Origin: Actinoplanes ianthinogenes
GTDB taxonomy: Bacteria > Actinomycetota > Actinomycetes > Mycobacteriales > Micromonosporaceae
DNA length: 64,000 bases
Direction of reading: 5' to 3'
NCBI RefSeq assembly: GCF_018324205.1
Contig: NZ_AP023356.1
Location: forward strand, 8,438,501 to 8,502,500
A program made the translations under genes and the position numbers. Position 1 is the first letter of the stretch. The number at the start of each line of letters is the position of its first letter. Of the stretch, positions 34,446 to 43,219 are shown piece by piece. Below the pieces are notes generated by a model. That model saw only the letters and a list, made by a program, of their open reading frames with translations. It had not been told where the DNA came from and ran no database searches.

Positions 34446-36388
34446 ACGTCCTGGTCCGGGTCGTCGGTGGTGTGCGGCAGGCCGGCCACGCTGAGCACGT
34501 GCTGGGCGACGCTGCCGGCCGGGGCGTAGAGCCGGGCCGGTCCGGCGGTCCGGTACAGCACCGCGATCGCGGCGCTGGCCAGGTGGGTGACCGCGGACAG
34601 GTCGACGGTGAGCTCGTGGGTGCCGCCCAGGGTGAGCCGCCGCAGCTCGCCGGTGAGCTGCTCGGCGCCGGTCGCGTCGAGCGGCCCGTGGATGGCGAGC
34701 CGGCTGCCGGCCGGGGTCGCCCTGATCCGGAAGCCGGCGGCCTCGTCCTGCTCGGCGGGCCGGTACGCCGCGCCCCGGCTGATCTCGCCGGCGTTCAGCA
34801 GGGTGGCCGGCGCCGAGATCCGGTGGCCGACGGTGACCGTGGTGCCCGGCCCGTCCCGGTCGATCCGCAGCTCGTCGACCAGCCCGGCGGTCATCGCCAG
34901 CCCGATGCCGTGGTCGCGGCGGAACCCCGCGGCGGCGGGCCGCGCCCGGTGCCGCCAGTGGCCGTCGTCGGCGACGACCAGCCGGGCCGTCCCGTTGGTC
35001 AGCAGGTCGGCGGTGACCGTGACCGCGCCGTCCGGCGAGTCCGGGTGGCTGTGCTCGGCGGCGTTGGTGACCAGTTCGACGACGGCGTGGGTGAGCGTGG
35101 CGAAATCGGCCTCGCCGGCGCCCTGGTCGAGCAGCCAGCGCACCAGCGCGTCGCGGGCCGGACGGATCGCGCCGGCGTCGGCGGGCAGCTCCAGCCGCAG
35201 CGGCGGCACCGGTGGGCGGCGGCGCGCGGCGAGCAGGGTGATGTCGTCGGTGTGCCCGGTCTGCCGGACGAGCAGCTCCAGGCTGTGCAGGCAGACCCGT
35301 TCGGCGGCGGTGAGCCCGGGGTCGTCGAGGCCGCGCCCGGCGACCGCGTCGACGGCGACCTGGGCCAGCTCCGCGGTGGCGGCGCCCGGGGTACGCCCGG
35401 GCCGCTCGACGATGCCGTCGCTGTAGAGCAGCAGCACCTCGCCGGGCTCCAGGCGGTCGGTGGACAGGGCGTACGTGGCGCCGGTGCCGAGCGCGCCGGT
35501 CCCGGCGCAGGACAGGTAGCGGGCCGTGTCCGGGCCGGCGATCAGCGGTGGCGGGTGCCCGGCCGAGCAGTAGGCCAGCGCGCCGCCGGCCGGGTCGAGC
35601 ACCGCGACGCAGACCGTCGCGGCCCGGGCGCCGGGCAGCCGGCGGGCCATCCGGTCGGCCGCGGCGATCGCGACCAGCGGGTCGCCGGACTCGTCGAGCC
35701 GGTCGTGCAGCACCGCCCGCAGCTGGCCCATCGCGGCCGAGGCGGCCACGCCGTGCCCCACCACGTCGCCGACGACCAGCGCGATCCGGCCGCCGGAGAC
35801 CGGGACGGCGTCGAACCAGTCGCCGCCCGCGGCGTCCCCGGCGTCGGCCGGCAGGTAGCTGCCGGCGATCTGCGCGGCCGGCAGCACCGGAAGGCCGGCC
35901 GGCAGCAGCTGCCGTTGCAGCGCGGTGATGACCTCGCGGGCCTCCTCGTATCGGCGGGCCGCCTCGGTGGCCTCCAGGCGGGCGCCCTGCTGCTCCAGGA
36001 CCCGGTCGGTGGCGTCCATGCCGACGTAGTTCAGCCCGGCGACCCGGCCGTCCGGGCCGAACCTGGGGGAGACGGTGAAGTCCACGTACATCTCGACGAG
36101 GCGGCCGGAGCCGGGCTCGCGTTCCAGGTGGGCGCGCCAGCCCTGCCCGGCCTGCGGGACGCCGGTCCGATAGACGCGGTCGGCCATCTCGTACAGCTGC
36201 TGGCCGGCGATCTCCGGGAACACCTCGATCACCGGCCGGCCGAGGAGGTCGTCGCGGCCCGTCGCGGTGCGGTAGGCCGCGTTCGCGGCGATCACCCGGT
36301 GGTCCGGGCCGGCCAGTCCGCACAGCAGGATCGGGGACGACTCGAAGACCTCCCGTACGGCGTCGGCCTCACCCGTCCGGTCGTCCAT
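34442..36388 (-). CDS. PAS-SpoIIE phosphatase-HATPase-STAS multidomain protein
   Basis: This 648-residue signalling protein contains a whole partner-switching module. A PAS sensor (about 15-130, FESSPILLCGLAGPDHRVIAAN) is followed by a short coiled linker and a PP2C/SpoIIE phosphatase (about 165-370; metal Asp in GGDWFDAV, GDVVGHG and SDGIVE). A GHKL ATPase/anti-sigma kinase (about 395-515; N-box ELVTNAAEHS, DHGIGLAM) and a C-terminal STAS anti-sigma-antagonist domain (about 550-640, DLSAVTHLASAAIAVLY) complete it. The STAS segment has DLSAVTHLASA, with no Ser/Thr exactly where I would expect the classical phosphosite of SpoIIAA, so its phosphorylation is uncertain. ATG 36388 is preferred to a longer frame. 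Confidence 0.9.
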   Translation of the reverse strand: MDDRTGEADAVREVFESSPILLCGLAGPDHRVIAANAAYRTATGRDDLLGRPVIEVFPEIAGQQLYEMADRVYRTGVPQAGQGWRAHLEREPGSGRLVEMYVDFTVSPRFGPDGRVAGLNYVGMDATDRVLEQQGARLEATEAARRYEEAREVITALQRQLLPAGLPVLPAAQIAGSYLPADAGDAAGGDWFDAVPVSGGRIALVVGDVVGHGVAASAAMGQLRAVLHDRLDESGDPLVAIAAADRMARRLPGARAATVCVAVLDPAGGALAYCSAGHPPPLIAGPDTARYLSCAGTGALGTGATYALSTDRLEPGEVLLLYSDGIVERPGRTPGAATAELAQVAVDAVAGRGLDDPGLTAAERVCLHSLELLVRQTGHTDDITLLAARRRPPVPPLRLELPADAGAIRPARDALVRWLLDQGAGEADFATLTHAVVELVTNAAEHSHPDSPDGAVTVTADLLTNGTARLVVADDGHWRHRARPAAAGFRRDHGIGLAMTAGLVDELRIDRDGPGTTVTVGHRISAPATLLNAGEISRGAAYRPAEQDEAAGFRIRATPAGSRLAIHGPLDATGAEQLTGELRRLTLGGTHELTVDLSAVTHLASAAIAVLYRTAGPARLYAPAGSVAQHVLSVAGLPHTTDDPDQDV

Positions 36389-36491
36389 CCCACCGCCTTT
36401 GTCAGGAATGTACGGAATCCTACTACTTCGATGAATGTCGACAGGGCGATATGATGCGAGCCCATCACTTCGAGGCCACGGGGGTTCGCTG

Positions 36492-36830
36492 GTGTCCGAG
36501 GCCGACGTGCAGAACGCTTTGGCCCAGGTCAGCAAGGCCGCCGAGCGCTACGGGGTGACCGAGGAGGACGTGCGGCGCTGGCGCGCCGACATCGAGGACC
36601 GCCCGGCCTGGGCACAGCGCGCCCACGTCTCCGGCATGCTCGCCCAGCGTCTGGTGATGACCGCCCTGGAGCACCGGCAGGAGTGCGATCGGGCGGAGTG
36701 CCGGACCTGCGCCGGGCTCCGCGAGATGCTGGTGATCGCGCTGGCCGGGGTGCGCACGGTGGTCGACGACCGGCTCGACGAGTTGTACCGCCGACCGGCC
36801 CGGTGGCCCTGGCGACGACGCAGCTTGTAA
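36492..36830 (+). CDS. Conserved hypothetical protein, 112 residues
   Basis: This small soluble protein is predicted to be all helical (EADVQNALAQVSKAAERYGVT, then VRRWRADIEDRP). It has three Cys within HRQECDRAECRTCAGLREM that could bind metal, and a basic tail ending WPWRRRSL. GTG 36492 is preferred on composition; an in-frame ATG at 36435 would add 19 residues. It diverges from the phosphatase gene and might be a partner, but no family is recognised. Confidence 0.6.
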   Translation: MSEADVQNALAQVSKAAERYGVTEEDVRRWRADIEDRPAWAQRAHVSGMLAQRLVMTALEHRQECDRAECRTCAGLREMLVIALAGVRTVVDDRLDELYRRPARWPWRRRSL

Positions 36831-36837
36831 ATCTCTT

Positions 36838-37021
36838 AGGAACCTTGCTGGGTGACCCTTGCATCCCATCATGATCAAGGTATTTACTAGCGTCGCTTCT
36901 GCTTGATCCATCTTAGACGCAACACTGCCCGCTCAGGCCCATGCCTGCGCGGTGATTTGCCGTGCCCGCAGCGAGGTCCGCCGCGCGCGCAGTATCCGAG
37001 GGAAGAAGGTGACCCTGCCGC
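36838..37021 (+). promoter_or_regulatory. Leader region of the permease-acetamidase operon
   Basis: This 184-nt region upstream of the permease has several possible stems: CCTTG/CAAGG (36858-36882 area), GCGTC/GACGC (36890-36920 area) and CAGGC-CCAT-GCCTG (about 36935-36950). It ends with GAAGAAGG before the start. It could be a regulatory leader; no known riboswitch class is matched by eye. Confidence 0.4.
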
Positions 37022-38431
37022 ATGTCCATCGATAAATTTGGTTACCAGCAGCAACTGCGGCGCGAGTTGCGGATCCGCGACCTGATCGCGTACGGCCTGG
37101 TCTTCATGGTGGTGATCGCGCCGTTCGGCATCTTCGGCAGCGTGTTCCAGGCCAGCGGTGGCATGGTCGCCCTCGCCTATGTGGTCGGCGCGGTCGCGAT
37201 GCTCCTCACCGCCTCGTCGTACGGCGTCATGGTCAAGAAGTACCCGGTGGCCGGCTCGGTATACGGCTACGCCGGCCGGGCGATCGCACCCGCCGTCGGC
37301 TTCCTCACCGGCTGGGCCATCCTGCTCGACTACGTCTGCATCCCGCTGCTGCTCTCGCTGGTCGCCGGCGCCGCGATGAACTCGATCGTGACCAGCGTCC
37401 CGGTCTGGGCCTGGGTGATCATCTTCGTCCTGGTGAACACCGTGACGAACGTGCTCGGGATCAAGACCACCAAGCTGCTCAACTGGTTCTTCCTCGCGGC
37501 CGAGCTGGTCATCCTGGTGATCTTCCTGATCTTCGGCCTGAAGGCGATCGCGGACGGCAAGGGCCACGGCTTCAGCCTCGACCCGTTCTACAACGGCAGC
37601 ACCAGCTTCACCTGGGCGCTGGTGCTCGGCGGCGTCTCCATCGGCATGCTGTCCTACCTCGGCTTCGACGCGCTGGGCCTGCTCGCCGAGGACGCCGCGG
37701 ACGGCGCCCGGACGATCCGCCGCGCCATGTACCTGTCGCTGATCGTCGTCGCCGTGCTGTTCGTCGCGCAGACCTACGTCGCGGCGCTGCTGGTGCCGGA
37801 CCCGGCCGGGCTGATCGCCAACGGTGACCCGGCGGGCTCCGCGTTCTACGACGCGGCCGAGGTCGCCGGTGGCGCCTGGCTCGCCAAGCTGACCGCGCTC
37901 GCCACCGCGCTGGCCTGGGGTATCGCCAACAACATGGTCGCCCAGGTGGCCACCAGCCGCCTGCTGATGGCGATGTCCCGGGACGGGCAGCTGCCCAAGT
38001 TCCTCTCCCGGGTGTCGCTGACCCGCTCGGTGCCGACCAACGCGATCCTCACCACCGCCGCCATCTCGCTCGGCATCGGCCTCTGGATGGCCAGCCGCGA
38101 CGACGGCATCACGCTGATGAGCGCCATGGTCAACTTCGGCGCCATGATCGCGTTCATCGTGCTGCACGTCTGCGTGATCTGGGAGTGGTTCAAGAACGGC
38201 CGCCAGGGCAGCCTCTTCAACAACCTGCTGGTACCGGTGCTCGGCGCGATCGTGCTGATCGCGGTGATCTGGAACGGCAACCTGCTGGCCCAGACCGTCG
38301 GCCTGATCTGGCTCGCCGTCGGCGCGGTGGTGCTGGTCGTGCTGCTCGCCACCGGCCGCAAGCCGACCCTGCCCGAGGTGCCCGGCGACGACGAGCCGCT
38401 GACCCCCGCGAAGGCGGTCGAGAATGTCTGA
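37022..38431 (+). CDS. APC-superfamily amino-acid/amine permease
   Basis: This 469-residue integral membrane transporter has about 12 helices beginning after a short N-terminus (RELRIRDLIAYGLVFMVVIAPFG, the APC TM1 motif). Loop KKYPVAGSVYGYAGRAI after TM2 and FDALGLLAEDAADGARTIRRA in the middle are typical of the family. The C-terminal tail (about 35 residues) is hydrophilic. It probably imports an amino acid or amide-containing substrate; coupling to acetamidase by an 8-bp overlap suggests the substrate is an amide. GAAGAAGG precedes ATG 37022. Confidence 0.9.
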   Translation: MSIDKFGYQQQLRRELRIRDLIAYGLVFMVVIAPFGIFGSVFQASGGMVALAYVVGAVAMLLTASSYGVMVKKYPVAGSVYGYAGRAIAPAVGFLTGWAILLDYVCIPLLLSLVAGAAMNSIVTSVPVWAWVIIFVLVNTVTNVLGIKTTKLLNWFFLAAELVILVIFLIFGLKAIADGKGHGFSLDPFYNGSTSFTWALVLGGVSIGMLSYLGFDALGLLAEDAADGARTIRRAMYLSLIVVAVLFVAQTYVAALLVPDPAGLIANGDPAGSAFYDAAEVAGGAWLAKLTALATALAWGIANNMVAQVATSRLLMAMSRDGQLPKFLSRVSLTRSVPTNAILTTAAISLGIGLWMASRDDGITLMSAMVNFGAMIAFIVLHVCVIWEWFKNGRQGSLFNNLLVPVLGAIVLIAVIWNGNLLAQTVGLIWLAVGAVVLVVLLATGRKPTLPEVPGDDEPLTPAKAVENV

Positions 38432-39413
38432 GCCGCTGCACCTCCCGGCGGACCCCGGACAGTACGGCTACACGTTCGGCGGGCGCGAGGCGATCGCGTC
38501 GGTCAAGCCGGGCGACACGGTCACGCTGCGCACCCTGGACTGCTTCGGCGGCAAGGTGCGCACGGTGGACGACCTGCCCAGCCAGGTGTGCGAGTTCCCG
38601 TACCTGAACCCGGTCACCGGACCGCTGTACGTCGAGGGGGCCCAGCCGGGCGACACCCTGGCCGTGCACGTGGTGGCGCTGACCCCGGCCTCGCCGGTCG
38701 GGATCTCCTCGACGTTCCCGCACTTCGGGGCGCTGACCTCGACCGGGTACACGCGGACGCTCCAGGCGCCTCTGGAGGAGCGGGTCTGGCTCTACGACAT
38801 CGACCTGGCCGCGCAGACGGTCCGGTACCAGGCCCGGAACAGCGACTTCACGGTCGACCTGCCGCTGGCCCCGATGCTCGGCACGGTCGGCGTCGCGCCG
38901 GCCGCGAACGAGGTCCGCCAGACCATCGTCCCGGACGTGCACGGCGGCAACCTGGACACCCCGCTGCTCGGCCCGGGCGCCACGCTGTACCTCGGCGTGA
39001 ACGTGCCGGGCGCGCTGCTCGCGCTCGGCGACGGGCACGCCCGGCAGGGCGACGGCGAGGTGTGCGGCGTGGCGGTCGAGGTCGCCATGGACGTCACCAT
39101 CCGCGTCGACGTGATCTCCGGCATACCGACCGGCACCCCGCGCCTGGAGACCGACACCCAGCTGGTGTCGCTGGGCGCGGCCCGGCCGCTCGAGGACGCG
39201 TTCCGGATCAGCCAGGATGACCTGGTCCGGCACGTCGCGCAGCTGACCGGGCTGGACCTGCTCGACGCGTACCAACTGGTCTCCCAGACGACCAGCGCCC
39301 GCGCCGGCAACGTGGTCGACCCGCAGTACGTGATGAGCGCGGGCATCGACAAGCGGTATCTTCCCGGGGTGACCGCATACAGCGGCATCCACGAGCGACT
39401 GCGAAACGGCTGA
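38424..39413 (+). CDS. Acetamidase/formamidase family protein
   Basis: This 329-residue FmdA/AmdA-type amidase would hydrolyse a short-chain amide to ammonia and the acid. Blocks visible: GDTVTLRTLDCFGGKV, GPLYVEGAQPGDTLAVHV, FSxx-type metal-binding segment SSTFPHFGALTS, PMLGTVGVAP, HGGNLDTPLLGPGATLYLGVNVPGALLALGDGHARQGDGEVCG (given as GDGHARQGDGEVCG in short) and the C-terminal DAYQLVSQTT. The start codon lies inside the end of the permease gene (8-bp overlap), so the two are coupled. The substrate may be what the permease imports. Confidence 0.88.
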   Translation: MSEPLHLPADPGQYGYTFGGREAIASVKPGDTVTLRTLDCFGGKVRTVDDLPSQVCEFPYLNPVTGPLYVEGAQPGDTLAVHVVALTPASPVGISSTFPHFGALTSTGYTRTLQAPLEERVWLYDIDLAAQTVRYQARNSDFTVDLPLAPMLGTVGVAPAANEVRQTIVPDVHGGNLDTPLLGPGATLYLGVNVPGALLALGDGHARQGDGEVCGVAVEVAMDVTIRVDVISGIPTGTPRLETDTQLVSLGAARPLEDAFRISQDDLVRHVAQLTGLDLLDAYQLVSQTTSARAGNVVDPQYVMSAGIDKRYLPGVTAYSGIHERLRNG

Positions 39414-39423
39414 CAGACGGAGC

Positions 39424-40104
39424 ATGTGGCGTCCCGGACTCGACCCGACCCTCGTACGTGAGCAGTTCTATCTTCTGGCCCACGACGAGACCCGGCAGAT
39501 GCGGCCTCACCTGCATCTGCCGGCCCTGTCCGCCGGCCTGGCCGGCGCGACGGTGATGGATCTCCTGATCGCCCAGCGGGTGACGGTCGAGTCCGGGACG
39601 CTGCGCCCGGACTGGTTCCAGCGCTCCTCCACCGGTGACCCGATCACCGACGACGTGCTGGCCCTGATCATGGAAAAGGCCCCGGGCCCGGCGTTGCCGG
39701 TGCTGATCCGCGCCGCGGCCGGTGGGCTGTACGAACGCACCACCGCGGCGATGGTGCACAAGGGCGTGATCGTGGAGGGCCCGCCGCGCCGCTGGCGCAA
39801 GGGCCGCGAGTACGCGATCGCCCACGAGGGCATCGCGGTCCGCGCCCGCGCCCGCGTCGGTTACCGGATGGAGGGCCGCGACGGCCCGTCCCCGGAGGCC
39901 GACAGCCTGTGCGCGCTGGTGTCGGCGCTGGGCCTGCACAGCGTGCTGGTCCGGGGCACCCGGTCCGAGGTCGAGCCACTGCTCCAGCGGGTGATCCGCG
40001 ACCTGCCGGAGAACGCGGCCGGGCACCCGGTCGGGCAGGCCCCGGCGGTCGCCGCCGCGGTCCGCACGGTCATCCAGGACCTGGCCACCTCCGCCATGAT
40101 GTGA
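39424..40104 (+). CDS. GPP34 (GOLPH3/Vps74-like) family phosphoprotein
   Basis: This 226-residue all-helical protein of the GPP34 family has LVREQFYLLAHDE at the N-terminus, LSAGLAGATVMDLLIAQRVTVESG, a basic middle loop (GPPRRWRKGREYA) and a C-terminal helix (AVAAAVRTVIQDLATSAMM). In eukaryotes the fold binds phosphoinositide at Golgi membranes; the bacterial role is unknown, though membrane association is likely. It begins 10 bp after the acetamidase stop and is probably the last gene of the operon. Confidence 0.82.
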   Translation: MWRPGLDPTLVREQFYLLAHDETRQMRPHLHLPALSAGLAGATVMDLLIAQRVTVESGTLRPDWFQRSSTGDPITDDVLALIMEKAPGPALPVLIRAAAGGLYERTTAAMVHKGVIVEGPPRRWRKGREYAIAHEGIAVRARARVGYRMEGRDGPSPEADSLCALVSALGLHSVLVRGTRSEVEPLLQRVIRDLPENAAGHPVGQAPAVAAAVRTVIQDLATSAMM

Positions 40105-40337
40105 ACCGGCCCGCAGCCCGGGGATGACCGCATTCCTCTTTCGGTACGCCCGGAGCCACGGTCCGACGTCCACCCGGCGCGGCGCGGCGGCCGTGCCCGG
40201 TCGGGCACACCTGTCGGCGGTCGTCGCCGGCTCGCCTGCCCTGGCGTGATGCGGATGGTTCGGTCGCAGGACGGCGGCTCGGCGGCGTCCGGACGGGATG
40301 AGCGCCACCGGAATTCCGGGAGGCGGCCTCGCGCGTG
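40105..40337. other. Convergent intergenic region with TTTCGGTACGCC and a small hairpin
   Basis: This 233-bp gap between the convergent GPP34 and SRPBCC genes holds TTTCGGTACGCC (40139-40150), one of the recurrent motif copies, and a short GTGCCC-GGTC-GGGCAC hairpin (40193-40208) that may terminate transcription. No gene is supported. Confidence 0.45.
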
Positions 40338-40850
40338 TCAGCGGTAGGCCGGGGCCAGCCGCCCGTAGAGCCCGCCCCAGTCCGGGATCTCCTCGGCGGC
40401 CAGATGCGCGGCGAGCCGGTCGAGGAACGCGTGCGTGCCCGGGATGAACCCCTGCGCGTTCCGCACGCTGAGCCCGCGATGGGTGAAGACCAGCACGGTC
40501 CCGTCCCCGTCCGCGGTCAGCTCGTAGCGGACCACGCCGTCCTCGACGATCCGCTGCCGCCACTCGTGCTCGAAGACGGCCGTCCCGCTCCCGGCCGGTG
40601 GCTGCCACACCAGGATCCGCCCGGTCATCCGCTTGGCCTCCGGTGCTGCCGGCGGATCCGTCGGCATCATGGTGATCTCCCCGCCCGTCGCCGGGTCGAT
40701 CGTCGTCTCGCCGAACCAGGCCGCTCGCTGCCCGGGATCGGTGATCGCGCTCCACACCGCGTCGATCGGGAACGGCAACCGCCGCCGGAACGTCATCGTC
40801 GCCGCGTCGCCGTCCGTCTCCCACCGGCCCAGCTGATCGTCAACGGTCAT
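40338..40850 (-). CDS. SRPBCC (AHSA1-type START) domain protein
   Basis: This 170-residue single-domain SRPBCC protein has a hydrophobic ligand cavity fold: FRRRLPFPIDAVWSAITDPGQRAAWFGE at the N-terminus, RMTGRILVWQPP, and VLVFTHRGL before the C-terminal helix. In ArsR-linked pairs such proteins are of unknown ligand. The start codon overlaps the end of the ArsR gene by 11 bp, so both come from one leaderless transcript. Confidence 0.88.
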   Translation of the reverse strand: MTVDDQLGRWETDGDAATMTFRRRLPFPIDAVWSAITDPGQRAAWFGETTIDPATGGEITMMPTDPPAAPEAKRMTGRILVWQPPAGSGTAVFEHEWRQRIVEDGVVRYELTADGDGTVLVFTHRGLSVRNAQGFIPGTHAFLDRLAAHLAAEEIPDWGGLYGRLAPAYR

Positions 40851-41154
40851 CGTCGATTCCCCTCAAGTGCGTCTCGATCGCGTCCAGGTGACGCGCCCAG
40901 TACTGCCGGTACTGCTCCAGCCAGGTGTCGACCTCGGACAGCCGGTCGGCCCGCAGCGTGTAGATCCGCCGCTGCGCCTGCGTCCGCACCTCGACCAGCC
41001 CGGCCTCCCGCAGCACCCGCAGATGCCGCGACACCGCCGGCTGCGTCAACTCAGGGAACGCGGCCACCAGCTCACCGGCTGACCGCTCCCGGACAACCAG
41101 CATGTCGAGCACCCCCCGCCGAGTCCGATCCGCCAGCGCGTCAAAGACATCCAC
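40840..41154 (-). CDS. ArsR-family HTH regulator
   Basis: This 104-residue winged-helix repressor has ADRTRRGVLDMLVVRERSAGELVAAF and the recognition helix TQPAVSRHLRVLREAGLVEV, ending in an acidic tail. It has no metal-binding Cys pair in the recognition helix (ELTQPAVS), so it is not an ArsR metal sensor but of the SRPBCC-linked subgroup. The GTG start at 41154 is where transcription is predicted to begin, so translation is probably leaderless. Confidence 0.88.
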   Translation of the reverse strand: MDVFDALADRTRRGVLDMLVVRERSAGELVAAFPELTQPAVSRHLRVLREAGLVEVRTQAQRRIYTLRADRLSEVDTWLEQYRQYWARHLDAIETHLRGIDDDR

Positions 41155-41160
41155 AAGCCC

Positions 41161-41201
41161 AGTATCACGAAACGCTCATATAAAAGCAACGTTATAAAAG
41201 C
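41161..41201 (-). promoter_or_regulatory. Leaderless promoter and direct-repeat operator of the arsR-SRPBCC pair
   Basis: On the minus strand TTGCTT (41189-41184), a 17-bp spacer and GATACT (41166-41161) form a -35/-10 pair that places the start of transcription at about the GTG start codon. Two exact 9-bp direct repeats TATAAAAGC (plus strand 41179-41187 and 41193-41201, 14 bp apart) lie over and upstream of the -35, a likely operator. Confidence 0.65.
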
Positions 41202-41587
41202 CAAAGACCCGCTTCGGGTACGCCCAGAGCGGCGCGACCGGGCTTACGGAGTCGGTCCGCCCCCCGGCCGCCGCGAGCAGACCTCGGGCCGAGGCTGGGC
41301 CGGAGGCGCCGGAGCAGGGCGGAGGCGCTGGGGCAGGGCGGAGGACCGGGGTGAAGCAGAGTGGCCGGGGTGGGTCGAGACCCCGGGCTGGGCAAAGACA
41401 CCGGAGGTGGCCCGGAGACCCGGGGCGGGTCGAGACCCCGGGGGCAGAGCGGAGACGCCGGCGGGAGGGCCGGGCTGGGCGGAAAGGTGCTGGGGCTGGA
41501 GGGGGCGGCGAGGGGGCTTTGGGCGTACCGAAAGCGGTGGATTCTTGGGGGAAGCGGCCTGGGCCGGGCGGCGGACCGGGATCGGGG
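41202..41587. repeat. Purine-rich low-complexity region with imperfect repeats
   Basis: This 386-bp region has no supported gene. It is made of GGGCGGAG/GCCGGGCTGGG-type motifs, with GGGTCGAGACCCCGGG repeated 55 bp apart (41372 and 41427), and carries a GGGCGTACCGAAAGCGG motif at 41521-41537. It probably forms the 3' untranslated part of the EamA gene. Confidence 0.5.
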
Positions 41588-42556
41588 TCAGGGGCGAGAG
41601 GGTGCCGTGACCTGCGAGGATTCCGGGTCGCGGGTGCGGGTGATGGTGGTGCCGGGCTGTTCGGCCGGGATGGTCGCGATGCCGGCCAGGATCAGGGCGC
41701 CACCGGTGATCTGGAGCAGGGTGAGGTGCTCGCCGACCACCAGCCAGGCGAACATCGAGGCGAAGATGACCTCCAGCAGGCCGACGAAGGAGGCCAGCCG
41801 GGAGCCGAGGCGGCCGGAGCCGAAGATCCCGGACGCGTAGGCGATCGCGGTGCCGAAGACCGCGACGACCGCCAGCGGCAGCCACCACGGGGCCTGCGCG
41901 CCGAGCAGGGTCACGTCGCCGAAGGTGGCCTTCATCGGGACCAGGCCGACGAGGCCGAGCAGGCCCAGTGTCGCCCCGCCGAGCAGGAGGCCGGCGCCGG
42001 CCAGCGCGACCGGCGGCAACCCGTCGGCGGGCCGGGCCGCGACCACGAAGTAGACGGCGCAGCCGACGGCGGCCGCGAAGGCCAGGAGCAACCCGAGAGG
42101 GTCGACGGCGCGCAGCGCCCCGGGGCCGATCACCAGGACCAGGCCGCCGACGGCGAGCAGCGAGCCGAGCAGCACGGCCGGGCGGGGCAGTTTGCGGGTG
42201 GTGGCCCAGGCCCAGAGGACCAGGAGCAGCGGCGCCAGGTATTCGATCAGCAGCGCGGTGGTGACCGGGACCCGGCGGATGGCCGCGAAGTAGGCGAGCT
42301 GGGTGAACGCCACGGCGATCAGGCCCATCCCGAGCAGCCGCCAGCGGGCCCGCCACAGCGCCGCCCAGCGGCCGTGCATGGCGACCAGGACGAACGGCAG
42401 CAGCAGGAGCCCGGCGCTCAGGGCCCGGACGGTGACCGCCGCGGCCGGTGACCACCCGGCCTCCAGCAGCGGCTTGACGAATGCGCCGGACGTGCCGAAC
42501 GAGGCGGCCGACACGACCGCGGCGGCCAGCCCGGTGGACTGCGGCGTGAGCTTCAC
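41588..42556 (-). CDS. EamA-family (DMT) transporter
   Basis: This 322-residue membrane protein has about ten helices in two EamA repeats, the first starting AAAVVSAASFGTSGAFVKPL. This fold exports amino acids or other small metabolites. GTG 42556 is preferred because GAGGAG precedes it by about 5 bases; the longer frame runs into the divergent CGNR promoter. Directly divergent from the CGNR protein, which may regulate it. Confidence 0.88.
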   Translation of the reverse strand: MKLTPQSTGLAAAVVSAASFGTSGAFVKPLLEAGWSPAAAVTVRALSAGLLLLPFVLVAMHGRWAALWRARWRLLGMGLIAVAFTQLAYFAAIRRVPVTTALLIEYLAPLLLVLWAWATTRKLPRPAVLLGSLLAVGGLVLVIGPGALRAVDPLGLLLAFAAAVGCAVYFVVAARPADGLPPVALAGAGLLLGGATLGLLGLVGLVPMKATFGDVTLLGAQAPWWLPLAVVAVFGTAIAYASGIFGSGRLGSRLASFVGLLEVIFASMFAWLVVGEHLTLLQITGGALILAGIATIPAEQPGTTITRTRDPESSQVTAPSRP

Positions 42557-42626
42557 GACGACTCCTCTGTCATGGGCTAAATTTGCTACATCCCTGACGC
42601 TAGGCCCGCCGAAGTGAGGAGTCAAA

Positions 42627-43178
42627 TTGCTGTTTGCCCCTGACACGGAGGAGGCGCTGGCATTCGCCGTGGCGCTCGCCAACACCGCCGCGGGCGCCTC
42701 CCGCTCCGGCGACGACGAGCTTGCCACCGTTGCCGACCTGGCCAGACTCCTGGAGACGTGCAAGTTCTCCGGGCGGATCGACCGGGACGAGGCCGAGGTG
42801 CGGGAGGTCCGGCAGACTCGGGAGCAGATCCGGGAGGTGTGGACGCTCGGGCGCGACGAGGCGGTCCCGGTGGTGAACCGGATGCTGCGCGAGGCCCGCG
42901 CGCTGCCCTACCTGACCCGCCACGACGGATCGGACTGGCACATCCACGCCACCGAGCAGGACGCGCCGCTGGCCGAGCGCATCCGGGTGGAGGCCGCGCT
43001 CGCCCTCATCGACGTGATCCGGATGAACGAAACCGGTCGCCTGCGGGTCTGCGCGGCGGACGACTGCGTCGGCGTCTTCGTCGACCTGTCCCGCAACGGC
43101 TCCAAGCGTTTCTGCTCGGTCCGCTGCGGCAACCGGATGAACATGGTCGCCTTCCGGGCCCGCCGGACCGAGGCCTGA
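42627..43178 (+). CDS. CGNR zinc-finger protein (ABATE domain)
   Basis: This 183-residue protein has an N-terminal ABATE domain (about 1-130) and a C-terminal CGNR zinc finger: two Cys in CAADDC and two in CSVRCGNR (residues 143-170), the residues that name the family. Proteins of this type are probable transcriptional regulators that bind DNA through the finger. The start is TTG 42627 with GTGAGGAG 6 bases upstream. The divergent EamA exporter 70 bp away is its likely target. Confidence 0.9.
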   Translation: MLFAPDTEEALAFAVALANTAAGASRSGDDELATVADLARLLETCKFSGRIDRDEAEVREVRQTREQIREVWTLGRDEAVPVVNRMLREARALPYLTRHDGSDWHIHATEQDAPLAERIRVEAALALIDVIRMNETGRLRVCAADDCVGVFVDLSRNGSKRFCSVRCGNRMNMVAFRARRTEA

Positions 43179-43219
43179 GCGACCCGGCGACGATCGACAC
43201 GCGCCGCTAGGGTGGCCGC

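Noticed and set aside
31692..36323. 1543-residue frame opposite the LuxR and phosphatase genes
   Set aside because: It is the shadow of two clearly recognisable genes; composition is Arg/Pro/Gly-rich with no domain.
36838..37021. Guanidine or c-di-AMP riboswitch before the permease
   Set aside because: The conserved core sequences of these classes are not found; only generic stems are present, so it is left as an unclassified leader.
41202..41587. A third copy of the 63-bp repeat array
   Set aside because: GGGCTGG-like words are frequent here, but there is no regular period and the inner GCCCTATC/GATAGGGC stem is missing.
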